64,000 nt of DNA from PWQG01 sp040882255 (GCA_040882255.1 JBBEBP010000016.1:639906-703905); one strand, 5' to 3'; shown: positions 41,090-53,361, counted from the stretch's first letter. A program made the numbers and translations. Notes: generated by a model from the letters alone, not told the origin.

Positions 41090-41123
41090 AAGCGTCTTTG
41101 CGCAGCACAATCGGAACGAAATC

Positions 41124-41300
41124 ATGGCAAACAAATCCAAGAAAGAGGCGGCCAGCGTGGATCGCGCCAGTCTGTCGAATCACATCGAGGCATTCCTGAA
41201 GTCCGGCGGCGAAGTCAAACAAATCCCTACAGGCACCAGCGGCCAGACCACGACCACAGGTCCGCGCCAGATCGTACTCAGCCACAAGAGCAACACCTGA
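41124..41300 (+). CDS. Small basic protein with SutA-like motif
   Basis: A 58-residue protein with a Lys-rich start (MANKSKKEAAS) and a conserved-looking centre HIEAFLKSGGEVKQIPTG, followed by a Thr-rich stretch. The pattern FL-x-x-GG-x-V-x-x-I resembles the end of SutA, a small RNA-polymerase-binding regulator of slow-growing Pseudomonas, and other short gammaproteobacterial proteins. Function is not established. A TATAAT element lies 34 bases upstream and GGAA just before the ATG. It converges on the TraB/GumN gene with a three-base gap. Confidence 0.65.
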   Translation: MANKSKKEAASVDRASLSNHIEAFLKSGGEVKQIPTGTSGQTTTTGPRQIVLSHKSNT

Positions 41301-41303
41301 ACG

Positions 41304-42209
41304 CTACAGCGGACTGATCGAGTATCCCCGGTCTTCCAGCAGGCCGAGCAACCCGTCCTCTCCCGGCAGATGCGCGACACCCACCAGCACCATGGCGGTA
41401 CCCTCGTCGCGCAAAGCCTCCTCGATGACAGGAATCCAGTTGTGGTTGCGTTCAACCAGCATGGTCTCATAGCTCTCCGGCGCCTCAGCCTTCATGTCTG
41501 CCACGAACAGCTCCTGCATCGCCTGCATGTCGCCGCTGCGCCATTGCTCCACCATGATTTCAACCTGCTCCCCCGCCTGTTCGAAATCCTCCAGCGCGTA
41601 GAGGATGAAATCGCTCTCATTGCCCTCGCCCATGGCCGCGAGCATGTCGATCTGGTCCTGGATCGACTCCAGCTCGGCGGTGGCCTTGCTATCTCCCATC
41701 GCCCGGGTGTTGAAGTACATATCGACACCCTGCGGCGTGAAGCCGAGCTTCCGGAATTCCACCACGGACAGTGTGCTGTATAGCAAGCCCGGCTTGAAGT
41801 TCTGCAACATCGCCATGGGCATGCCGGCCTCGCTGACGTACTCCTCCAGTGCCGCATATGCCTCGTCATTGAGTACGTCCCGGACAGTCCGGCCGTCCTG
41901 GTAGGTCAGCTGCTGCATGATGGTCGACTGCAGTGACACATCATTCAGGGCATTGATGTCGGTCTCGAAATAGAGCCGGTCGGAAGCCTCGTAGGCCTGC
42001 TCGAACTGCGGCGGCAACGGATAGTCCGACTGACGCAGCAGGTGGATGGTGCCGGCCAGATACAGGACATTGTCATCGGCGCCGCGCACCTCGAAGACCG
42101 AGGTCTGCTCCTGGGCATGGAGCAGCGTACTGCCGGCCAGGACCAGCAGAGCGAGAAGAACGGCGGTGATTGCCTGTGGACGGAGTCGGTTCATGATGAT
42201 CGTATGCAT
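41304..42209 (-). CDS. TraB/GumN family secreted protein
   Basis: A 301-residue protein of the TraB/PrgY/GumN family (PF01963), thought to be metalloprotease-like. It has a signal peptide (about residues 1-33, ending LLHAQ), then the family motif YLAGTIHLLRQSDYPLP, a Y-x-E-T-D segment, and the C-terminal VLVGVAHLPGEDGLL. The two GxxH motifs are the proposed catalytic/metal sites. The start at 42209 has AAAGGA upstream; the open frame extends to 42299 without support. The family's role in proteobacteria is poorly known. Confidence 0.85.
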   Translation of the reverse strand: MHTIIMNRLRPQAITAVLLALLVLAGSTLLHAQEQTSVFEVRGADDNVLYLAGTIHLLRQSDYPLPPQFEQAYEASDRLYFETDINALNDVSLQSTIMQQLTYQDGRTVRDVLNDEAYAALEEYVSEAGMPMAMLQNFKPGLLYSTLSVVEFRKLGFTPQGVDMYFNTRAMGDSKATAELESIQDQIDMLAAMGEGNESDFILYALEDFEQAGEQVEIMVEQWRSGDMQAMQELFVADMKAEAPESYETMLVERNHNWIPVIEEALRDEGTAMVLVGVAHLPGEDGLLGLLEDRGYSISPL

Positions 42210-42338
42210 GTCAGAAATCCTTTTTCCGGGAGAGGCCCCCTGTCTGTTGTGAATGATCCGGTTTCTGCATCCCTCATGATTACGGTAGCATGAGATCACG
42301 AATCGCGCCCGGCATCAGCCGCAGGAAACCGACAAGTC

Positions 42339-42698
42339 ATGGCAAAACTGTTATTCCGCCTTCGTGGCGTACCCGATGATGAGGCCGGTGAGGTCCGGGA
42401 ATTGCTCGAGACCAACGGCATCGACTACTACGAAACCGCCGCCGGTAACTGGGGCATTTCCATGCCCGGCCTGTGGCTGCGTGACGAGGGTGAGCTGCCC
42501 AGGGCAAAGGCCCTGCTGGACGACTACCAGGAGCAGCGGGCCAGACAGGCGCGGGCCGACTGGGAAGAGGACCGGCGCATGGGACGGCAGCCGACCCAGT
42601 GGCAGCTGATCTGCCAGCAACCACTGAAAGCGGCCCTCTGCCTGGCCGCCGTCAGCGTCATTCTCTACATCTCGATCTCGGTTTTCTTCAGCTTCTGA
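42339..42698 (+). CDS. DUF6164 family membrane-anchored protein
   Basis: A 119-residue protein with the DUF6164 pattern: MAKLLFRLRGVPDDEAGEV at the N-terminus, then GIDYYETAAGNWGISMPGLW, a charged linker, and one C-terminal helix (about 98-117). The function of the family is unknown; the N-terminal part resembles a small ferredoxin-like signal-transducing fold. It converges on the FAH-family gene with a six-base gap. Confidence 0.85.
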   Translation: MAKLLFRLRGVPDDEAGEVRELLETNGIDYYETAAGNWGISMPGLWLRDEGELPRAKALLDDYQEQRARQARADWEEDRRMGRQPTQWQLICQQPLKAALCLAAVSVILYISISVFFSF

Positions 42699-42704
42699 GC
42701 CGGG

Positions 42705-43388
42705 TCAACCGGTCAGACGGATGCGCAGCGGCGTCAGGCCCTCGACCTCAGCCTCGAGTTCATCTCCGGTGACCACCGCACCGACCCCGGAAGGGGTGCC
42801 GGTGAAAATCACATCGCCAGCCCGCAACGTGTAGTAGGTGGACAGCTCGGCGATCACTTCGGGCACTTTCCAGACCATATCGGCGATATCCCCGTCCTGG
42901 CGGATTTCGCCATTGACCCGCAGCCGGATACGGCCGCTGTCGATCAGACCGGTCTCACTGACCGGCGTCAGTGCCGCCATGGGCGCCGAATGATCGAAGC
43001 CCTTGGCCACATCCCAGGGCCGGCCCTTGTCCTTGGCCTGCGCCTGCAGGTCCCGGCAGGTAAAATCGATGCCCACCGCGTAGCCGTAGATGCAATCACT
43101 GGCCTGCTCCACAGTCAGCCGGCTGCCGCCGGACTGCAGCGCGACGACCAGTTCGACCTCATGGTGCAGGTCGTTGGTACGGGGCGGGTACGGCACCTGC
43201 CCGCCCTCATGCAGCACCGAAGAGGCCGGCTTGCTGAAGAAGAATGGCGCCTCACGGTCATCCGCCCCCATCTCCCGCGCATGATCGGCGTAGTTGCGGG
43301 CCACGCACAACACGCGGTGGACCGGGAACAGGGCTTCCTCGCCCACCACGGGTAGTGCCGGCGCGGGCATATCAAACAGCAGCTTCAC
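42705..43388 (-). CDS. Fumarylacetoacetate hydrolase family protein (cytosolic, YcgM-like)
   Basis: A 227-residue protein of the FAH family, whose members cleave or decarboxylate acylpyruvates and related 2-oxo acids with a divalent metal. It contains VARNYADHAREMG, the metal-binding acidic triad (Glu-x-Glu in HHEVELVVAL, Asp in YAVGIDFTCRD) and the C-terminal GDVIFTGTPSGVG. The compact length is like E. coli YcgM (acylpyruvase). The GTG start has AAGGAG seven bases upstream. It lies 26 bases after lhr on the same strand. A second, exported FAH-like protein is encoded at 58396. Confidence 0.9.
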   Translation of the reverse strand: MKLLFDMPAPALPVVGEEALFPVHRVLCVARNYADHAREMGADDREAPFFFSKPASSVLHEGGQVPYPPRTNDLHHEVELVVALQSGGSRLTVEQASDCIYGYAVGIDFTCRDLQAQAKDKGRPWDVAKGFDHSAPMAALTPVSETGLIDSGRIRLRVNGEIRQDGDIADMVWKVPEVIAELSTYYTLRAGDVIFTGTPSGVGAVVTGDELEAEVEGLTPLRIRLTG

Positions 43389-43414
43389 GTTCTTTCTCCT
43401 TCAGACAGATCAAC

Positions 43415-46400
43415 TTATGCGTTGCCCAGATAACCACGCACTGGCGGGGCGACATCGCGGCGCTGCAGCAGTTGTTGCAAGGCCCACTGGTGTTCAGCCG
43501 GCACCTCACGCAGGAAACGGACCGTGGCGCCTTCCAGCACCGCCACGGCGACGCCGTCGCAGAACAGCACCCGGTTACGCGTCACGCGCGGCACACGGGT
43601 GCCGGGCAGAAATACGGGCAGCAGCGTAACCGGGTCCGTAGCGCTCAGGCAATGGTAGATGCCATCGCTCCAGCGCGGCCCGGCCTCTCCGGTATCTTGT
43701 TCACGCAGGGGCCGGGCGGCCTGCCGCAGTGCCTCCACCGTGCCCGGCAGGGCGAACTGTTCGCCACCCACGCCGGCAATGAAACGCCCTCCACGCACGT
43801 CCCCGCGCAGCTCCAGCCGCCGCAGCACCTGAAGCAGCACGCGCCAGGGAGGCGGCGCAGACTCCCTGGAAAGTACCTGACGGAACAGTACCCCCCAGCG
43901 CCGCAGGTAGACCATCACCAGCTCCTCAAGCTGTTCGTCGGGGGCAGCGCTGTCGCCAACCGGAGCACCTGGCAGTGCCCGTGGCAGCAGCGACCAGCGT
44001 CCGGCATCCTCGATCTGCCAGGCCGGGCGGCGCCGGCGGCGTCCTCCCGACTTTCTGGCTGCGGGCGTCAGCAGCGCCCTCAACCCGGCGAAACTGTCAC
44101 TGCTCAGCTGCCCACGCGCCACCAGTTCGGCCACTCCCTCCTCCAGTTGCGCGGGCAGCAGCCCGGTGCGGCGGGCCAGATCACTGAAGAAGCTGGCACC
44201 GTGCTGCCTCAGATCTTCCCGGATGCGCTGCGCCGCCGTGCCGCAATCTCCCGCCTCATTGGCGCCGGAGTCCTGATTCCGCCGGTCGGCATCACAGAGC
44301 TGCTGCCAAAGCCCGCTGTTCTCCCGGCGCGCCAGCGTGACTGGCGTAGCTTTCACGGGACCGGCGCTATGGCGGCGCCCGGCCCGCACAGCGCCCAGCG
44401 CGGCGGGCGCCTCATAGCGCCCCCAAACCACCCGGCCACTGATGCAATACAGGTCCAGCCAGTTCGGGTCGTAGAGTGCCAGTCGCGCCGGCAGGATATC
44501 ACCTTCCCAGGCCGCAGCCGGGGCGGACAGTCCATCCAGGCGCTCCAGCGCGCGCTGGAGCAGCGCCTGCCCCTCTGGCGCAGACGGCAACGATACCGGA
44601 CGGGGCGAGAGGTGTTGTTCGCGGATCTCGTGCAAGGCGAACAGAAACAGCGCATAGGCCTGCAGGGAAACCGGCCGGATCATCTCTCGGTGGGCATCAA
44701 TCGTGTAGCGATGGATACGCTGGAGCAGGCGCCGCTCACACCACAGCTCGCCCGCCGCCTCACCACCGAAGCGACCACGGAACACGAAGCCCTCCGATTC
44801 CAGTTGCAGCAGGGCACGCTCGATGGTCTCAGACGGCAACAACAATGCCTCCGCAAGCTGACCGGCGGACACCGGACCCGAGCCGTCCAGCCGTCCGCGT
44901 ACCAGCGCGCTCGCTGCCTCCTCCGGTGTCCAGGTTTCCGCTGCCAGTGCCGGCGGCAAGCCGGGTTCGGGTTCCATCACGGCATCGGGAAACAGCGCGC
45001 GAATACAGGGCAGACGCTCGGTACACAGATAGCGCAGGCGCCCGTTTTCATCCGGTTTCATCTGTAAGGTGCGCCCTTCGCCTGTCAGTTGCTGCAGCGC
45101 GGCATCCGCAGCACTGTGCGCCACTTCCTCCTCCGACATCAGCCCCAGGGTCAGCAGACCATCGTGCAGCTCCTCGACATTGCGCATCAGCGGCCAGGCT
45201 TCCTCGCGAACCCGCTCAATGGCCGCCGGATCAAGCTGGCTGTAGTCACCCTGTTCGGCCGGGTCCAGCCAGCTGCGGTTGCGGATGGCGTTGGTGCGGC
45301 GCTCCTCGAACGGCGCATCGTCCAGGAAGGCATAGGGCCGGGCGTTGATGATCTCCTGCGCGAAGGGAGAGGGCTCACGAAGGTCCAGCGCCACCAGCCT
45401 CACCTCATCGTTCTCGATGCGCTGCAGCAGTTCCAGCAACCCGTCGATATCCATGGCCTCGGTCAGGCAGTCCTCGACAGTCTGCTCGACCAGCGGATGC
45501 TCGGGAATATCGCGCTTGCCGGGGATGTTTTCCAGGCAGGCCAGCTGGTCCGGGAAAACCTGCGCGATCAGGTCCTCGGCGTCCATGCGCTGGAACTGCG
45601 GCGGCACCCGGCCCCTGGAGCGCATGCGCTGGATGGCCAGAGAGCGAGTGGCATTCCAGCGCCAGCGTACCTCGAACATCGGCGCGTCCAGCATGGCCTG
45701 AATCAATACGTCCCGGGCACTGGCGCTGTTCAGATAACGCCACACATCATCCAGCACGAAGCTGTGCACCGACCCCAGGGAAATGACGGTGCTGTCCTCG
45801 TTGGCGGCGGCCTGCAGCTCGAAATTGAAGGTGCGGCAGAAGCGCTTGCGAAGAGCCAGCCCCCAGGCCCGGTTGAGGCGGCTGCCGAACGGCGAGTGGA
45901 TGACCACATGCATGTCGCCGACTTCGTCGAAGAAGCGCTCCATGACCAGGCTATCGCGAGTGGGCATGACCTGCAGGGCGGTGCGGCCGGCATTCAGGTA
46001 GTCCACCAGCTGCTGGGCAGCCGCCTCCGGCAGTGACAGCTCATCGACCAGCCAGCGCACGGCCTGCGAGGGCGCCTTGTCCAGCAGGTACTGATCCACG
46101 GTCTCGCGCAGCCGGGACACGGATTCAGACAGCTCAGCACTGCGGCCCGGCCCCTCGCCGAACCAGAACGGTACCGTGGGCTTCATGCCCTGCGCGTCCT
46201 TCACCCGAACCTTGAGGCCGTCCACACGCAGCAGCTGCCAGCTGTGGCTGCCCAGCGTGAAAACATCGCCGGGCAACGTTTCCAGGGCGAAATCCTCGTT
46301 CAGCGTGCCGACCACAGTGTCCTCCGGATCCAGCACCACCTGGTAGTCGAACATGTCGGGAATGGCGCCGCCGTTCATCAGCGCAGTGAGCCGGGCGCCA

Positions 46401-47902
46401 CGGCGGGGACTGACGCGGTCATTGATGCGGTCGTGGTGCAGCCAGGCGCCACGGCGGCCCAGCCGCGAACTGTAGCCCTCGGCCAGCATCCGCACCAGCG
46501 CATCAAAACGCCTGCGGGGCAGCTCCCGGTAAGGCCAGGCACCGTTGAGCAGCTCATACAGTGCATCCAGCGGCAACGGTTCGCCGGTTTCATCGTGACG
46601 GGCCGCCACCTCGGCCACCAGCTGCTGGGACAGGATGTCCAGCGGATGGTCCGGCATCAGTATGCGGTCCAGCTCACCCCGGTGGATGCTGTCCAGCAGC
46701 GCGGCGCATTCGATCAGGTCATCGCGGGTCAGCGGGAACAGGATGCCTTTGGGCAGTGCCCCGACCGCGTGACCGCTGCGGCCCACCCGTTGCAGGAACG
46801 TGGCGATGCGCTTGGGCGAGGCGAACTGCACGACCAGATCCACCGAGCCGATGTCGATGCCCAGCTCCATGGACGCTGTGGCGACCAGCACTTTCAGTCG
46901 TCCCTGCTTCAGGTTCTGTTCGGCGGCATGACGGTGGTCCTTGCTCATGCTGCCATGGTGGGAGCTGACAGCCTCCTCACCCAGGCGCTCGTTCAGTGCC
47001 AGCGCCAGCCGCTCGGACAGGCGCCGGGTGTTGACGAACACCAGCGTCGTCTCGTGCGCCTCAATCAGGGTCACCAGCCGTTCGTAGAGCTCCTCCCACA
47101 CCTCGGCGCTCATCAGGGCGGTCAGTGGCGAGGACGGCACCTCGATACGGAGATCCAGCTGCCGCCGGTGTCCGGCATCGACGATGACACAATCGCGCTC
47201 GTCCTCTCCAACCAGAGAGCGTCCGGTCGGATCGCGGCCGGTCAGATAGCGCGCCACCAGCTCGATGGGCTTCTGCGTGGCCGACAGACCGATGCGCTGC
47301 AGCGGCCCGTCCACCAGCGCCTCCAGTCGCTGCAGGGAGAGCGATAGATGGGAACCGCGCTTGTCGCCCAGCAGCGCGTGGATCTCGTCGACGATCACGC
47401 TGCGGATCGTGCGCAGCAGTTTCCTGCCATTGGCACTGGTCAGCAACAGATACAGGGACTCGGGCGTGGTGACCAGGATATGCGGCGGGCTGCGCAGCAT
47501 CTTCTGACGGTCCGGTTGGGGCGTGTCGCCGGTGCGCACGGCCACCGTGATGTCGCACGGCGCGCTACCCTGCTGCAGCAATTCATCGGCAATGCCATTA
47601 AGCGGATCCTGCAGATTGCGCTGGATATCGTTGCCCAGCGCCTTGAGGGGGGAGATGTATAGCACCCGGGTCCGCGCCTCCAGCGGCCCCTCGCGCGATT
47701 CCTGCACCAGCTGATCGATGGCGCAGAAAAATGCCGCCAGGGTCTTGCCGCTGCCGGTGGGCGCGGCAATCAGCGTGTGGCGGCCATCACGGATCGCGGG
47801 CCAGGCCTCCGCCTGTGGTCCAGTCGGCGCGCCGAAGCGCTGCTCGAACCAGGCCCGGCTGGCCGGATGGAATGCGTCCAGTTCCCCGGTAGATTCGATC
47901 AA
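43415..47902 (-). CDS. lhr: Large superfamily 2 DNA/RNA helicase Lhr
   Basis: Lhr is a giant helicase of the Ski2-like group implicated in DNA repair. The 1,495-residue protein has Walker A in APTGSGKT, PLKALGNDIQRNL, the DEAD-type box as VDEIHALLGDKRGSHL, SAT, and helicase-C motifs VATASMELGIDIG and QRVGRSGH, all within the first 400 residues. The winged-helix and beta-barrel Lhr core follows, and the last 600 residues or so form the Lhr C-terminal domain. The start is TTG 47902 with AGGAG nine bases upstream. It is divergent from lepB, 41 bases apart. Confidence 0.94.
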   Translation of the reverse strand: MIESTGELDAFHPASRAWFEQRFGAPTGPQAEAWPAIRDGRHTLIAAPTGSGKTLAAFFCAIDQLVQESREGPLEARTRVLYISPLKALGNDIQRNLQDPLNGIADELLQQGSAPCDITVAVRTGDTPQPDRQKMLRSPPHILVTTPESLYLLLTSANGRKLLRTIRSVIVDEIHALLGDKRGSHLSLSLQRLEALVDGPLQRIGLSATQKPIELVARYLTGRDPTGRSLVGEDERDCVIVDAGHRRQLDLRIEVPSSPLTALMSAEVWEELYERLVTLIEAHETTLVFVNTRRLSERLALALNERLGEEAVSSHHGSMSKDHRHAAEQNLKQGRLKVLVATASMELGIDIGSVDLVVQFASPKRIATFLQRVGRSGHAVGALPKGILFPLTRDDLIECAALLDSIHRGELDRILMPDHPLDILSQQLVAEVAARHDETGEPLPLDALYELLNGAWPYRELPRRRFDALVRMLAEGYSSRLGRRGAWLHHDRINDRVSPRRGARLTALMNGGAIPDMFDYQVVLDPEDTVVGTLNEDFALETLPGDVFTLGSHSWQLLRVDGLKVRVKDAQGMKPTVPFWFGEGPGRSAELSESVSRLRETVDQYLLDKAPSQAVRWLVDELSLPEAAAQQLVDYLNAGRTALQVMPTRDSLVMERFFDEVGDMHVVIHSPFGSRLNRAWGLALRKRFCRTFNFELQAAANEDSTVISLGSVHSFVLDDVWRYLNSASARDVLIQAMLDAPMFEVRWRWNATRSLAIQRMRSRGRVPPQFQRMDAEDLIAQVFPDQLACLENIPGKRDIPEHPLVEQTVEDCLTEAMDIDGLLELLQRIENDEVRLVALDLREPSPFAQEIINARPYAFLDDAPFEERRTNAIRNRSWLDPAEQGDYSQLDPAAIERVREEAWPLMRNVEELHDGLLTLGLMSEEEVAHSAADAALQQLTGEGRTLQMKPDENGRLRYLCTERLPCIRALFPDAVMEPEPGLPPALAAETWTPEEAASALVRGRLDGSGPVSAGQLAEALLLPSETIERALLQLESEGFVFRGRFGGEAAGELWCERRLLQRIHRYTIDAHREMIRPVSLQAYALFLFALHEIREQHLSPRPVSLPSAPEGQALLQRALERLDGLSAPAAAWEGDILPARLALYDPNWLDLYCISGRVVWGRYEAPAALGAVRAGRRHSAGPVKATPVTLARRENSGLWQQLCDADRRNQDSGANEAGDCGTAAQRIREDLRQHGASFFSDLARRTGLLPAQLEEGVAELVARGQLSSDSFAGLRALLTPAARKSGGRRRRRPAWQIEDAGRWSLLPRALPGAPVGDSAAPDEQLEELVMVYLRRWGVLFRQVLSRESAPPPWRVLLQVLRRLELRGDVRGGRFIAGVGGEQFALPGTVEALRQAARPLREQDTGEAGPRWSDGIYHCLSATDPVTLLPVFLPGTRVPRVTRNRVLFCDGVAVAVLEGATVRFLREVPAEHQWALQQLLQRRDVAPPVRGYLGNA

Positions 47903-47931
47903 ATCTGTTTCTCCTGACCAGCCTCTGGCCG

Positions 47932-47937
47932 TATAAT
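47932..47937 (+). promoter_or_regulatory. -10 TATAAT directly before lepB
   Basis: A consensus TATAAT at 47932-47937 ends six bases before the lepB ATG at 47944, so transcription would start at or next to the start codon. No ribosome-binding site is present for lepB and no good -35 is seen. A leaderless message is one reading; chance is another. Confidence 0.3.
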
Positions 47938-47943
47938 AACGGG

Positions 47944-48621
47944 ATGTTATCGACGATCAAACAGCATGTCGCGCAGCTTTGGAAGGACAACCGCAAGTTT
48001 GTCCTCATTCTGGCCTGCATCGTGGGCTTCAAGAGCGCCGTCGCGGACCTGAACTCCATCTCCGGGCATTCCATGCAGCCCAACCTGCTGGATGGCGACA
48101 AGGTCTGGGTCAACAAGGTGGCGTACGACATCAGCCTGCCTTTTGTGGACATGCCCTTGCTGTCCGTGGACGACCCGGAACGCGGTGACATCGTCATCAT
48201 CGACTCGGTGGCCGCCGGCAAGCGCCTGGTCAAACGCGTGGTGGGCATTCCCGGCGACGCCGTCTACATGCGCAATGGCATGCTGGTGGTCAATGACGAG
48301 GTGGCCGCCTACGAGCGTGTCACTCCCGGCCCGGAAGATGGGACCACCATTGTATCCGAACAATTGCAGAAACATGACTACCAGGCGTTGATCACCGCCG
48401 AATCCGGTCGCCGCAGCGTGAACAGTCACGGGCCGATGGAAGTGCCGCCCGGGCATTACTTCGTACTCGGCGACAATCGCGGCAACAGCGCTGACAGCCG
48501 CGTCTACAGCTTTATTGGCCGCGACGAGATCGTGGGCCGCTCGAGTTCAGTGATCTTCTCGCTGGACCCCGACAAGCATTTCCTGCCCCGCACCGGCCGC
48601 TTTCTGCACGCGCTGGAATGA
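47944..48621 (+). CDS. lepB: Signal peptidase I
   Basis: LepB cleaves Sec and Tat signal peptides at the outer face of the inner membrane. The 225-residue protein has one N-terminal helix (about 18-35), nucleophile Ser43 in SGHSMQPNLLDGD, general-base Lys97 in VKRVVGIPGD, and the conserved GDNRGNSADSR. It is smaller than E. coli LepB, which has two helices. No lepA or rnc neighbours are here, unlike the usual arrangement, so it may be a second or relocated copy. No ribosome-binding site is evident before the ATG. Confidence 0.93.
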   Translation: MLSTIKQHVAQLWKDNRKFVLILACIVGFKSAVADLNSISGHSMQPNLLDGDKVWVNKVAYDISLPFVDMPLLSVDDPERGDIVIIDSVAAGKRLVKRVVGIPGDAVYMRNGMLVVNDEVAAYERVTPGPEDGTTIVSEQLQKHDYQALITAESGRRSVNSHGPMEVPPGHYFVLGDNRGNSADSRVYSFIGRDEIVGRSSSVIFSLDPDKHFLPRTGRFLHALE

Positions 48622-48639
48622 AAAAACCGGGGGAACCGG

Positions 48640-48779
48640 AAAACCGGGACCGGAAAACCGGACGGAAAACCGGGACAGTCCCCCTTTTTCCGGCTCCCCC
48701 ATTGTGTTCGCATGCCAGAGAACGCACGGAAAAAGGGGGACTGTCCCGGTTTTCCGTCCGGTTTTCCGGTCCCGGTTTT
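48640..48779. repeat. Perfect 53-bp inverted repeat with 34-base loop
   Basis: Bases 48640-48692 are the exact reverse complement of 48727-48779. Each arm contains three near-repeats of GGAAAACCGG-type sequence and the palindrome-like GGGACAGTCCCCC, a motif familiar from REP-type gammaproteobacterial repeats. The loop is 48693-48726. The element fills most of the 217-base gap between lepB and gcvT. Each arm ends in A/T-rich tracts, so it could act as a bidirectional terminator or be a mobile REP doublet (BIME). Confidence 0.9.
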
Positions 48780-48789
48780 TTCCTATATC

Positions 48790-48798
48790 TGCTAGAAT
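48790..48798 (+). promoter_or_regulatory. Extended -10 promoter candidate for gcvTHP
   Basis: TGC followed by TAGAAT (48793-48798) forms an extended -10 element 40 bases before the gcvT start, right after the inverted repeat. The -35 position falls inside the right arm and is poor. No glycine riboswitch fold was recognised in this gap. Confidence 0.4.
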
Positions 48799-48838
48799 CA
48801 TGCGCTGACCATTCACTGACGGCAAATCCGGACTCTTC

Positions 48839-49942
48839 GTGGGAAAACAGACACCGCTGTACCAGCAACACATCGATGCCGGCGCCCGGATGGTGGACTT
48901 CGCCGGCTGGGACATGCCCATTCATTACGGCTCCGTCATCAACGAGCATCATAGGGTCCGCCAGCAGTGCGGCATGTTCGACGTCTCCCACATGACCATC
49001 GTGGACATCACTGGCACCGGTGCCCGGGGCTATCTCCGCCGTCTGCTGGCCAACGATGTCGCGCGCCTGGAATCCGGGCAGGCCCTGTACAGTGCGATGC
49101 TCAATGAATCCGGCGGCGTCATCGACGACCTGATCGTCTACCGGCTGGCGAACGGCTACCGCCTGGTGGTCAACTGCGCCACCCGCGACAAGGACCTGGC
49201 CTGGATGGAGCGCTGGCGGGCAGGCTTCGACGTCACGCTGGCGGAGCGTGACGAACTGGCGATCATCGCCGTGCACGGTCCCGATTCCATTGACCAGGTC
49301 TGCGCGCACCTGCCGGAAGGCGTGGCACAGGCGACCCGCGAACTGAAGAACTTCCGCGCCACCGAGCAGGAAGACTGGCTGGTGGCCCGCACCGGCTATA
49401 CGGGCGAGAAGGGCCTGGAGCTTATTCTGCCCGCTTCCGATGCCACCGCTCTGTGGCAGGCACTGCTCAACGCGGATGTACAGCCGGTGGGTCTGGGTGC
49501 CCGTGACACGCTGCGCCTGGAAGCCGGCATGAACCTCTACGGCCAGGACATGGACGAGGAAATCTCACCCCTGTCCGCCAACCTGCGCCGCACCCTCATT
49601 ATGGAGCCCGCCGACCGCGACTTCCTCGGCCGCGAGGCAGTGGAACACGACCTGGAGCGATTCGAAGCCGGAGAGCTGCCGGTACAGACAGGGCTGGTGC
49701 TGGAAGAGCGCGGCGTGATGCGCGCCGGCCAGAAGGTGATCTGTTACGACAGCGCGGACGAACAATGCGGGGAAGGCATACTGACCAGCGGCACCTTCTC
49801 GCCCACATTGAAGCATTCCATTGCATTGGCTAGAATCCCGGCCAATACGTCACGCTGTGAAGTAGAGCTGCGAGGCCGGCCGCAGGCGGTGCGGATGGTG
49901 CCGCCCGGATTCGTACGATTCGGAAAAAAACGGTTCGACTGA
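48839..49942 (+). CDS. gcvT: Glycine cleavage system T protein (aminomethyltransferase)
   Basis: GcvT takes the methylamine carbon from the lipoyl arm of GcvH and gives methylene-tetrahydrofolate and ammonia. The 367-residue protein starts with TPLYQQHIDAGARMVDFAGW, has the folate-binding FDVSHMTIVDI, the RTGYTGEKGLELIL segment and the C-terminal barrel. The start is GTG 48839; a ribosome-binding site is not obvious. gcvH and gcvP follow in the same operon. Confidence 0.96.
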   Translation: MGKQTPLYQQHIDAGARMVDFAGWDMPIHYGSVINEHHRVRQQCGMFDVSHMTIVDITGTGARGYLRRLLANDVARLESGQALYSAMLNESGGVIDDLIVYRLANGYRLVVNCATRDKDLAWMERWRAGFDVTLAERDELAIIAVHGPDSIDQVCAHLPEGVAQATRELKNFRATEQEDWLVARTGYTGEKGLELILPASDATALWQALLNADVQPVGLGARDTLRLEAGMNLYGQDMDEEISPLSANLRRTLIMEPADRDFLGREAVEHDLERFEAGELPVQTGLVLEERGVMRAGQKVICYDSADEQCGEGILTSGTFSPTLKHSIALARIPANTSRCEVELRGRPQAVRMVPPGFVRFGKKRFD

Positions 49943-49992
49943 ACACGACCAGACACGCCATGGCCAGACACACCAAAAGAGAGGATTGACCT

Positions 49993-50376
49993 GTGAGCGA
50001 CTTCCCGGATGACCTGAAATACGCTGCCACTCACGAATGGGTGCGACTGGAGGAAGACGGCACGGTCACCGTCGGCATCTCCGATCATGCCCAGGAATTG
50101 CTGGGCGACATCGTCTTCATCGAATTGCCCGAGGAAGGCGGCACGGTCGCGGTACGCCAGGAAATGAGCGTGGTGGAGTCGGTCAAGGCCGCCTCGGATG
50201 TCTATGCACCGGTTTCCGGCGAGATCGTGGCCGTCAATGAAGATCTGACCGACTCGCCGGAAGTGGTCAACAACTCTCCCTATGAAGACGGCTGGATCTG
50301 CCGCATTCTGCCCAGCGACGAAACCGAACTGGCCGAACTGATGGATGCCAAAGCCTACGCCGCACAGATCGAGTAA
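49993..50376 (+). CDS. gcvH: Glycine cleavage system H protein
   Basis: GcvH is the lipoate carrier that shuttles intermediates among the P, T and L proteins. The 127-residue protein has the lipoylation lysine Lys65 in MSVVESVKAASDVYAP and the conserved THEWVRLEEDGTVTVGIS start. The GTG start at 49993 has GAGAGGA upstream. gcvP follows after 24 bases. Confidence 0.97.
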   Translation: MSDFPDDLKYAATHEWVRLEEDGTVTVGISDHAQELLGDIVFIELPEEGGTVAVRQEMSVVESVKAASDVYAPVSGEIVAVNEDLTDSPEVVNNSPYEDGWICRILPSDETELAELMDAKAYAAQIE

Positions 50377-50400
50377 GCCTCCCACTCCGGACACCTGACC

Positions 50401-53292
<2,892 letters not shown>

Positions 53293-53361
53293 CCGGCTTG
53301 AATTTCCCCCGTCTCATCCCCATTTAGGTCTATAACAGGGGCGGGCCTGCCCTGACCTGGT

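Noticed and set aside
48640..48779. CRISPR-like array from the repeated GGAAAACCGG units
   Set aside because: The units are adjacent with no unique spacers, arranged as a perfect inverted repeat, and no cas genes are nearby.
48622..48838. Glycine riboswitch before gcvT
   Set aside because: The gap is filled by a perfect inverted repeat and a promoter; I could not find the paired glycine aptamer features.
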